Shown here one piece after another: positions 55,338-62,939 of a stretch of DNA of 64,000 bases (the first letter of the stretch is position 1; the number at the start of each line of letters is the position of its first letter). Below the pieces are notes generated by a model. The model made no database searches and was not told where the DNA came from. It was given only the letters and a program-made list of their open reading frames with translations. The DNA lies in contig NZ_JAJMOX010000005.1 of the NCBI RefSeq assembly GCF_020991455.1, positions 310,001 through 374,000 of the forward strand, given 5' to 3'. The stretch is from Flavobacterium sp. JAS. Lineage in GTDB: Bacteria > Bacteroidota > Bacteroidia > Flavobacteriales > Flavobacteriaceae. A program made the position numbers and the translations under genes.

Positions 55338-56870
55338 TTAATCAATGAATTTCCAGTCATCAAACAGAAAATCGTCTCCATTAAATACAAAATAGATATT
55401 CACTGTTCCTTTATCTATTTTCTGTTCTATTTTCTTTGAGAGCGTAGTCCAATCCTTCCCATCACATACAAGAGAAACAACAGCTTTACCTTTAAGATTA
55501 TTTACATAAACATCAATTCTGCCTTTTCCTTTCACTCTGGCTTCAAATTTGGAAGGAAGCTGTTTGCTAAAATCGGCTCCTCGAACCATAAGACATTGTT
55601 TATCTGCTTTTGCTTTGGCAACCATATTGCCCACATTCCCAACAGCTTCAAACTGAACTTGCCCTGAAGTGCCTCCGGTAGTTTCTGCCTGCTGAAGAAC
55701 AAATGGATTTAATGGGTTAATTTGAGAAGGACCTTTAAAAGTTGCTTTGCTCATGTGGATATTCACATTCTCTTCGTCTACCTGCATTTCTTCGATACCC
55801 ACATTACGAAAACCGCCCTTGGTACCAAAATAATCCTGTAAATACATAGCATGGTAAGTAAGATAATATTTCCCTTTAAACTTGAACAGGTGTGTGTGAT
55901 TGTTTGTCAAAGGTCCCACATTGACGTCGCCAGTATTCTTAAAATAACTATTGCGATATTTCCAACTATCCGGATTTAAAGGGGTTTTACTTGTCATATA
56001 AGACATACTGCATTGGGTTGGTTTATCAATATTCGTATAAGGCCATTCTGTACGTTCTTCCCAACTCGTATTATAGGTATAAGCCCAGGTTCCATTGATA
56101 AAGTTAAGGTCGCTGGCTTCAAAAAAATAAGGAGCTGGTATCTTGGCAACCTCGCTGGCCAAACTGATCATATCTGTTCCTAATTTGACGATTCTGGCAT
56201 TATCGGGCATGTATTTTGTTTTAGGCTTTCCGCCTCCAAAAGCCAGCCAACCTATACCTTGGTCGTCAATCACAACTCCGGGATCAAATGGAGCTTCGCA
56301 ATCAACTCCCAAGACAGAACGGTCGACTATATTTTTTCCTAATGGATCACTCCAAGGGCCAACAGGAGAGGTGGAAGTAAGTACGGCTGAGCCAACACCG
56401 CTATTGGAATAATACAAATAGAAGTGTGTCTTACCATCTGCTTCCAATCTGGATGTAATGGAAGGTGCCCAGGAATTCTGACTCCATGGTGCCAGCTTTG
56501 CTGTATCGATAAGACCATGATACGTCCAGTTGACCATATCATCTGATGACATCATAACCAGTGTATGGATGTGCTCGTATGAGTTTTTCCCATCCTTTCC
56601 TACCTTCTCATATTGTTGATGATCATTTGTGGCATACACATAAATTCTTCCGTTGTATTCTACAGCTGTCGGGTCGGCCGTAAACATAAAATCTAATAAT
56701 GGATTCGCATTATTGGTGAGAAGTTTCGGCGAAACATTTGCGAATTTTTCTTCCAGGTTTTCTTTAACCACTTTCGGTTTACCTGTTTTAGTCTGAGCTT
56801 TTGCAGATTCTCTGCCTCCCAGAAAAGCCATAACAATGACTGTACTTAACAATATTTTTTTTCTAAACAT
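55338..56870 (-). CDS. GH43 arabinofuranosidase/xylosidase with CBM6-like domain
   Basis: A 510-residue secreted enzyme. The GH43 propeller has base Asp66 in FTADPTAV, a modulator Asp196 in APFDPGVV and acid Glu251 in YFFEASDL. Residues about 390-510 are a CBM6-like jelly roll (FVLQQAETT, LFDDWKFID). It resembles arabinofuranosidases acting on side chains of xyloglucan or arabinoxylan. It precedes GH74 copy B, as the GH43 at 34152-35738 precedes copy A, although the two GH43 proteins belong to different subfamilies. Confidence 0.86.
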   Translation of the reverse strand: MFRKKILLSTVIVMAFLGGRESAKAQTKTGKPKVVKENLEEKFANVSPKLLTNNANPLLDFMFTADPTAVEYNGRIYVYATNDHQQYEKVGKDGKNSYEHIHTLVMMSSDDMVNWTYHGLIDTAKLAPWSQNSWAPSITSRLEADGKTHFYLYYSNSGVGSAVLTSTSPVGPWSDPLGKNIVDRSVLGVDCEAPFDPGVVIDDQGIGWLAFGGGKPKTKYMPDNARIVKLGTDMISLASEVAKIPAPYFFEASDLNFINGTWAYTYNTSWEERTEWPYTNIDKPTQCSMSYMTSKTPLNPDSWKYRNSYFKNTGDVNVGPLTNNHTHLFKFKGKYYLTYHAMYLQDYFGTKGGFRNVGIEEMQVDEENVNIHMSKATFKGPSQINPLNPFVLQQAETTGGTSGQVQFEAVGNVGNMVAKAKADKQCLMVRGADFSKQLPSKFEARVKGKGRIDVYVNNLKGKAVVSLVCDGKDWTTLSKKIEQKIDKGTVNIYFVFNGDDFLFDDWKFID

Positions 56871-56981
56871 GCTTTTTTTATTTTACCCCAAAAACGGATA
56901 CTCGTTAAGGGTTTATTTCAATTAATTATTCTTTAAACAACTGTAACAAAGTGATCCAAAAGGGATTCTTCGCCCAGAGAA

Positions 56982-59153
56982 TTATCTAACGATATAAATC
57001 GGCAGTTGTCCCTGTGCTGCAAGAGAAGGCTTCGACACAGGAGCATTTATGCCCTTGATCAATAAATTATCGTAAAAAGGTGTACTGAGCTTTTTTCCGC
57101 CACCAGCAATCAATCCTGCCATTCCTTGGCTGTACAAACTATCTGTCACTTGTAGTACCTGCTTTTCATCAACGAATGCTCTAATAATAGATCCTTCGAA
57201 TTGGAGTTTCAGGTTATGCCATTGGCTCTGGCTGATATTTGAAAGTTGTATTTCACCAAGCACCTTTTCCCCACCTTCGCTCTCATCGTTTTGTTTTTTG
57301 ATAATTGCTTGTTGTTCAGCATCTCCAGTAAGCTCCTTTTTATCCTCTTTTCCTCTGCTTACAATTATGCTGCATTTGCCATTATCTTCAAGTTGTAGGT
57401 AATAGCCTTTTGGAATAAATCCATACCCGGTACCAACGTGGTTGACCCTGCCCATAACCCCAACATTGTCGCCTGCATTTAAATAAACATCAGCACTTAC
57501 TTCATAATCCTTCCACTGCGCATCACCTAAAATACTATAAGGCCGCCAATCTGGTCCCCAGGAGATTGTTGCCTCTGGAACAACCTGGCGCAGGCACTTA
57601 CCTTTTTTATCAGGGCGTTCAGTTATTTCAAACGTATCGACAATATCGGCAGTGTAGCGTGGTAAATACCCCCATATTTTAGGCAAGGAATATTCCTCAA
57701 ATGTTTCATAATATGGAAAAGGGAAGGGTTTGGAATCGGGAATATTAGCAAAGCTTCCTTTTTGCTGCCCTTTAGTGGTGGAAAGAGAGTAAACTGAATT
57801 GGGCTCTACGGTAAGTGTGAATGTGCCCTTTGCTGGTTTTATACCAGCTTGCTGTACAAAATGCTCTTTCTCGTTACTACGCCATACGCAAAGCTCTTTT
57901 AAAGAAAGCCCCTCGCTGATCTCAAAACGGATTTGTTGTGGAGCTTTTGCGTTTTTTGTTTCGATAATGATGCTGTAGTCCTTTGCAGGCGACTTTAAGG
58001 TTACTAAAGTTCCACCACCTTTAAGGTTAACACTACCTCCATTCAGGTATTGCCATCCAACTTTCGAGAATTGCCCATAATGTGCATAACCCCACAAAGC
58101 CTCGCGTACCTGGTAATGCCCGCTCCATGGCCATTGTGCCAGTATAGCCGCAGGATCTTCGGAGTATGGTTCGATAGGGTAAACACCGGCAATATCATAC
58201 CAATTCACGATCTTGGTAACACCGCTTTGAATAAAGTTGCGATTGAAACACTCCACAATACTGATCAGGCAATCGTAGCCTTTTTTATAAATATGATCCT
58301 CGGTGTTCCAGATAGGTTTATCAAGTTTCTGAGCCATCTGCTGAACTTGTTGCGAAGCAGCGTCTCCTTCATAAAATGTGTGAGCACTGATAATATCTAT
58401 GGAGTTGCGAAGCTGCTCATCTTTAAACAAATCCTTGACAAAGTCTAGTTTGTCTTTCCACCAGAGATCAAACCCATGAAGCTTAATTTTTTCAAAGCCA
58501 TTGGCATTAAGGGTAGAGCGTAATGTCTTCGCAAAATTGTAGTCAACTCCCTTTTCATTGCGACAGCCGATGGCATCTAATTCAAGGCCATAAACCTCAC
58601 GAAGCCCCTGAAGCCATTTAACGTAATAATCGGCTGCATCCTGCGACCAAAAATTTCCATTCCCAACCCATCCGGGAGCACTCCACGCGGTAGCATCGAG
58701 GGTAAGATCGGGATTGCGCTTTTTGGCTTGCTGTAAGATCCACCAGGTATAACCCCGAGAGTAATCAAGATCGTTACGCGTGTGCATGTGGCTAGGCATT
58801 GACCCCTGCGTTGAATTACCATCGCCGGGAATCTCAACAAGTAGTGCGCTTACGGAAGCTCCAAATTTTGGTTTATAAACTAAGTCCAGAATCTGACTGC
58901 GTTGGGGTTCGGGATAATCCTTGAGCAGTACCGATGTAGCGCCTCCCCCATTTACCACACCAATTCCATCGAAACGCTTTCCACCGGCATTGCCCTTTAG
59001 TTTCACCATCTGGACAGAATCCTGATACATGATTTGTTGTGCATTAGATTTAAAGAAAAATAAAAGAAGAATTAGAGGTACTGAATTAAAAATTGCTTTC
59101 ATAAATCGATGTCTGTGTGTTAAAATAAATAGGACCGCTGATGGGCCGGACAA
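56982..59153 (-). CDS. GH59 beta-galactosidase (galactocerebrosidase-like)
   Basis: A 723-residue secreted enzyme. The GH59 N-terminal signature is clear: FDGIGVVNGGGATSVLLKDY, then PEPQRSQILDLVYKPKFGAS and STQGSMPSHMH. Acid/base is Glu200 in GCRNEKG and nucleophile Glu285 in WNTEDH. A central beta domain and a C-terminal LamG-like domain (about 500-700) follow, as in mammalian galactocerebrosidase. The first ATG adds 17 residues; MKAIFNSVPLILLLFF (residue 18) is the likelier start. It may remove beta-galactose from glycan side chains; bacterial GH59 functions are poorly known. Confidence 0.87.
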   Translation of the reverse strand: MSGPSAVLFILTHRHRFMKAIFNSVPLILLLFFFKSNAQQIMYQDSVQMVKLKGNAGGKRFDGIGVVNGGGATSVLLKDYPEPQRSQILDLVYKPKFGASVSALLVEIPGDGNSTQGSMPSHMHTRNDLDYSRGYTWWILQQAKKRNPDLTLDATAWSAPGWVGNGNFWSQDAADYYVKWLQGLREVYGLELDAIGCRNEKGVDYNFAKTLRSTLNANGFEKIKLHGFDLWWKDKLDFVKDLFKDEQLRNSIDIISAHTFYEGDAASQQVQQMAQKLDKPIWNTEDHIYKKGYDCLISIVECFNRNFIQSGVTKIVNWYDIAGVYPIEPYSEDPAAILAQWPWSGHYQVREALWGYAHYGQFSKVGWQYLNGGSVNLKGGGTLVTLKSPAKDYSIIIETKNAKAPQQIRFEISEGLSLKELCVWRSNEKEHFVQQAGIKPAKGTFTLTVEPNSVYSLSTTKGQQKGSFANIPDSKPFPFPYYETFEEYSLPKIWGYLPRYTADIVDTFEITERPDKKGKCLRQVVPEATISWGPDWRPYSILGDAQWKDYEVSADVYLNAGDNVGVMGRVNHVGTGYGFIPKGYYLQLEDNGKCSIIVSRGKEDKKELTGDAEQQAIIKKQNDESEGGEKVLGEIQLSNISQSQWHNLKLQFEGSIIRAFVDEKQVLQVTDSLYSQGMAGLIAGGGKKLSTPFYDNLLIKGINAPVSKPSLAAQGQLPIYIVR

Positions 59154-59165
59154 AGCACGGTGGAG

Positions 59166-61220
59166 CTATTTAACCGGCATAAATTTGTACAGAGCCACTC
59201 CATGCACGGGAACCTTCACCGAAAGAGCTTCTTTGTCCGCATGGATTGTTATAATATCTTTCTGACGCCATAGATCACGCACCTTTTGCTTTCCGGAAAT
59301 ACCAAGCTTATTCAGGTCCTTATAAGAGATATCTACTTTCTCCAGACCGAAATTGCAAAAGCCTGCTACACGACTGCCATCCTCCAATTCTTTTACATAA
59401 ATGCGCAGATCTCCGATAGTTTGAACACAGGTAGCCTGTTTACCAAGAGCATCCTGATTAACCGCAATCACTTCATCGTTTGTCAATAAATTCAGGGTAA
59501 AGTCATCCAGCTTTTCCAGATCGCAACCCAGTAGCAGCGGAGTAGAGAAAAGACTCCAAAGGCTCACGTGAAGATACTGCTCATCTGGTTTAAGCTTGGT
59601 CGGATGGAGGTTACCCCAGCCTACTGTTCCTACAACCAGCATGTCTGCATCGTTCCAGTTACCGGGTTTAGCCCAGGCTGCAGACTGATCCTGAGCTAAT
59701 GCAATGCCTTTAACGTTGGACCAGGTGTCCAATATATCATTGGTTGTACGCCAGGTGTTTCCGCCTACCGAATCGCCCCATTTCCAAACATCCGACATTC
59801 CGTATTGACACAAGCTGAAAACAATGTCACGGGGCTGCTGATGAATATACTCTCCCATTGTTTTGTATGGTTTGACCGCCGTAGACAATTGATAACCTCC
59901 ATTGTACGATATGGAGATTACTTTGTTTGGGTCGTTATCGGGTATTCCATTTAGCGCTCCTCCATAGCTGCACCAATCGTATTTCAGATAATCGAAACCC
60001 CATTTGGCATACGTTTCGGCATCTTGCTTCTCATGACCATAACTACCTGCACAACCACCACAGGTCCAGGGACCAGGACTAGAATAGATGCCGATCTTCA
60101 AACCCAGATCGTGCACATAATCTGTCAGGCCTTTCATGTCTCCAAATTTTTTATTAGGAACTATAGTACCAGCCTCGTCACGCATCTTACCTTGCAGTGA
60201 AGGATCTGTCGAATCGCGGTTATTTTGCCAGTAGTCGTCAATATTTACATAATTCCATCCGTAATTTATAAGTCCGGTTTTCACCATTGCTTCTGCAGCG
60301 CGTTTAATTTTTTCACCAGAAACTTCATGAGCGAAACAATTCCAACTATTCCAACCCATTGGCGGGGTAAGTGCAATTTTATCACCACAGCTAATGCGCA
60401 AACTTTTTTCGGCTATACCCTTCGCATTCTTTGCCTTCAATTGAATAACGTAAGTGCCGGCTTTTACAAGCTTACCAGTAATAAGTCCTTTTTTTTGATC
60501 CAGCTTTAGTCCCTGAGGCAAGCCGATAACCTCAAAGGTCATTGGACGGTCGCCGGTGGCGGGTATCCTGAACTGAAACGGCGAGCCCGGGCGGACACCG
60601 AAAACGCTTGCGCTATTGATCTTCGGTTTTGCCAATGGCTTAGGGGTAAGAATGTAGGGCTCACTTGGGACAGGGTAATAAGTAGCAAAAGTTGATACTC
60701 CTGCGGCCTCAAATTTAGCATCAGCCCAGTTGGCATGATCACTGCCACCGTCTCCTGCGTCTGTTACCCACAGCTCAAGTTGTTTCACACCCGAAAGTTT
60801 AACACTACATAGCCGGGCAGCATCACCTTCATGCATTACACCGCTCGCCCAAAGTTTCGCTCCATCACCGAATACTATAAACTCTACGGCTGGCTGACGT
60901 CCTTTCACTTCATCATCAATGCCCACCTGTGCGGTAAACGAACTTGCCTTACCATCGAGTTGGATAAAAAGAGAACTTTCTGCGTGTGTGCCGAAGCCAC
61001 GCTCAAAGGTTTTGCCAGCGATAGTCATGATGTTGTCATCAACCGTCCTGTTTTTTTTAGGTACACCCCAGCCCTGTGAAGCTACGCTGAGATCCAGTTC
61101 ATCTAACCAAACCGTTTGTGCGGAAAGAGTACCGCTAACGATCAGAAGTAAAATAATTTTATAAAAATGTTTACGTTTCATTTTTTGGTTCTTTTTAGAA
61201 TCCATAAATTTTAGATTCAT
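59166..61220 (-). CDS. GH27 alpha-galactosidase with N-terminal NPCBM and Ig-like domains
   Basis: A 684-residue secreted enzyme: NPCBM domain (about residues 38-175; GFGTHAESSL), putative Ig-like domain (about 190-275), then the GH27 barrel from TPPMGWNSWNCF (about 285). Nucleophile Asp415 is in YLKYDWCSYGG and acid/base Asp495 in WRTTNDILDTW. It should remove alpha-galactose. The first 13 residues are probably not translated; MKRKHFYKIILLLIVSG (residue 14) is the likely start. That signal peptide is almost the same as that of GH5 next door, except that it ends AQ rather than in a lipobox. Confidence 0.88.
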   Translation of the reverse strand: MNLKFMDSKKNQKMKRKHFYKIILLLIVSGTLSAQTVWLDELDLSVASQGWGVPKKNRTVDDNIMTIAGKTFERGFGTHAESSLFIQLDGKASSFTAQVGIDDEVKGRQPAVEFIVFGDGAKLWASGVMHEGDAARLCSVKLSGVKQLELWVTDAGDGGSDHANWADAKFEAAGVSTFATYYPVPSEPYILTPKPLAKPKINSASVFGVRPGSPFQFRIPATGDRPMTFEVIGLPQGLKLDQKKGLITGKLVKAGTYVIQLKAKNAKGIAEKSLRISCGDKIALTPPMGWNSWNCFAHEVSGEKIKRAAEAMVKTGLINYGWNYVNIDDYWQNNRDSTDPSLQGKMRDEAGTIVPNKKFGDMKGLTDYVHDLGLKIGIYSSPGPWTCGGCAGSYGHEKQDAETYAKWGFDYLKYDWCSYGGALNGIPDNDPNKVISISYNGGYQLSTAVKPYKTMGEYIHQQPRDIVFSLCQYGMSDVWKWGDSVGGNTWRTTNDILDTWSNVKGIALAQDQSAAWAKPGNWNDADMLVVGTVGWGNLHPTKLKPDEQYLHVSLWSLFSTPLLLGCDLEKLDDFTLNLLTNDEVIAVNQDALGKQATCVQTIGDLRIYVKELEDGSRVAGFCNFGLEKVDISYKDLNKLGISGKQKVRDLWRQKDIITIHADKEALSVKVPVHGVALYKFMPVK

Positions 61221-61246
61221 TGTTTCCTTGAGAATTCTTTATAAGT

Positions 61247-61276
61247 AAATCTGTGACTCTTACAAGTCACAGATTT
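61247..61276 (-). terminator. Hairpin between GH5 and GH27
   Basis: A perfect 12-bp stem AAATCTGTGACT / AGTCACAGATTT with a 6-base loop lies 73 bases past the GH5 stop codon and 27 bases before the GH27 start. It has a T-run on the plus-strand side and a weak one on the minus-strand side. It may reduce read-through into the enzyme genes or protect the upstream message. Confidence 0.6.
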
Positions 61277-61348
61277 TTTAAATTCAGTCCTGCTTAATAG
61301 TACCAATACGATGCCCTGCAAAACTGTATTTTATTTAGTTATAGTGTC

Positions 61349-62812
61349 TTACTTACCTCCTTCAATAATGGCATCCAACATAGCCTGGTCTTTTACCTTA
61401 TCATTAGCTCTGTCTAACATAAAACCTATCTCCCACCAGAATGGCACAATACCATTCGCTTTAGCCTGTTTGGTCACATAATAGGACCAATAATTCACAG
61501 ACTTGTTGTGCATATCCATATCCTTAGGAACAGGCTTGCCAAGGCCGGGAGTTCTTCTCCAGGTTGCATACTCGCCCAGTATTACAGGGATACCTTTATC
61601 AACAAATTTCTGTTTCATTTTTTGGAATTCAGAATCAATCACATCCTCTTCACCAAAGGTGGCGTTGCGTTCCGGCTCAATAGTAGAATGATTCCCGGCT
61701 CCCCAGTAATAAATCATCTTACCCCAACTTACATCTGCATCGGTTACGATCGTAAATAAAGCAGGTGTATAGTTATGTACCTCAACCATCAATTTGTTAG
61801 GAATGTTGTCTGTTGGCATCGTATTCATCAGATCAAAAGTTAGAGCAGCATCAGTTCTGGGCCCCTGTACAACCAGCACCCTGTAACTGTTTTTACCTCC
61901 GGTAGCGCGAACTGCCTTGATGAATGTTTCGTAGTAACCATTAAGTATGGCCATCTTTTCGGCATCATCAGCCGGAGGTTCATTTGCACCGGCAAATATA
62001 AGGTGCTCATCAAAATCACGCATGGTGGTAGCAATCTGTTCCCAAATCGCCTTTTGCATTGCATTAATGGACTCTTGCTTTGCCTTAGTGATATTATTAT
62101 CAAGCCAGCCATTATCCGCGTGAGCATTTAGTATCACATACATATCATTATCCACACACCATCCAACTACTTCTTTCACGCGGTTAAGCCACGCAGGGTC
62201 AATTTTTGCTTTTGCCGGATCGCTTAAATGGGTCCAAACCCAACCACATGGAATCCTTACAGAATTGAACCCTTTTTCTTTTATAAATTTCACATACGAT
62301 TCGGTAATTTTACTATTCACCCACTCAGCTTCGGTTGGAGCTTCCATGGTATTGCCAAAATTTATTCCCAAATGCATTTTTGCAGACAATTGCATCGCTG
62401 TACTGCTCATTCCTGTTTCATCGGGAGCTTTAGGCGTTAAATTATAGGTTGGATATAAATTACCTCTTTGTGTAATTGTAATTCTTCGGGCCTGACCATT
62501 ATTAGCCTCAACAGTTAGTACAACAGACCTGGTAAATCCGGTTTCATTACTTAAAGCTGTAAATTTTGTTGTAGTAGCTCCACTACTACCGCTTGTTGTC
62601 GTTAATTGCAACCACGATGCTGCCGAATTGCTTAGACTCCATGCACTGTTAGCTTCAATGGTGATGTCTTCTGATGTACCTCCAGCTGGTTCAAAAGAAA
62701 CTATTTTTGCTGAAACCGTTAGCTGTGGTTCCTCTTCGTTTTTTGAACAAGAAACCGAAAATCCGGCAACAATCAGCAGTAGTACAATTTTATAAAAATG
62801 TTTAAATTTCAT
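61349..62812 (-). CDS. GH5 endoglucanase/xyloglucanase with BACON domain, lipoprotein
   Basis: A 487-residue surface lipoprotein (SVSC, Cys22). A BACON domain (about residues 30-115; ending QARRITITQRG) precedes the GH5 barrel (about 140-487) with acid/base Glu278 in FAGANEPP and nucleophile Glu414 in ILGEYATW. This is the architecture of BoGH5A, the surface endo-xyloglucanase of the Bacteroides ovatus xyloglucan locus. It should make the first cuts in polymer at the cell surface. It follows the glycan-binding protein gene. Confidence 0.9.
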   Translation of the reverse strand: MKFKHFYKIVLLLIVAGFSVSCSKNEEEPQLTVSAKIVSFEPAGGTSEDITIEANSAWSLSNSAASWLQLTTTSGSSGATTTKFTALSNETGFTRSVVLTVEANNGQARRITITQRGNLYPTYNLTPKAPDETGMSSTAMQLSAKMHLGINFGNTMEAPTEAEWVNSKITESYVKFIKEKGFNSVRIPCGWVWTHLSDPAKAKIDPAWLNRVKEVVGWCVDNDMYVILNAHADNGWLDNNITKAKQESINAMQKAIWEQIATTMRDFDEHLIFAGANEPPADDAEKMAILNGYYETFIKAVRATGGKNSYRVLVVQGPRTDAALTFDLMNTMPTDNIPNKLMVEVHNYTPALFTIVTDADVSWGKMIYYWGAGNHSTIEPERNATFGEEDVIDSEFQKMKQKFVDKGIPVILGEYATWRRTPGLGKPVPKDMDMHNKSVNYWSYYVTKQAKANGIVPFWWEIGFMLDRANDKVKDQAMLDAIIEGGK

Positions 62813-62852
62813 TTTCTGTTTTTGTTATTAGAATTAATAATCAATTTTATTT

Positions 62853-62898
62853 AAGACCTGCAGAAAAGTTTAACTTTCATGAGATAGATGCAGGTCTT
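62853..62898 (-). repeat. Compound hairpin between glycan-binding protein and GH5 genes
   Basis: AAGACCTGCA (62853-62862) pairs with TGCAGGTCTT (62889-62898); the 26-base interior contains a second small stem AAAGT / ACTTT. It lies in the 127-base gap between the two genes and may act as a partial terminator or an mRNA-stability element. Confidence 0.55.
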
Positions 62899-62939
62899 TA
62901 TTTTTACTATTAATTTGTTATTGAATTAAAAGATTTTTG

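Noticed and set aside
58050..58448. Open frame of 132 codons on the plus strand
   Set aside because: Antisense to the GH59 catalytic domain; no signal, motif or promoter box.
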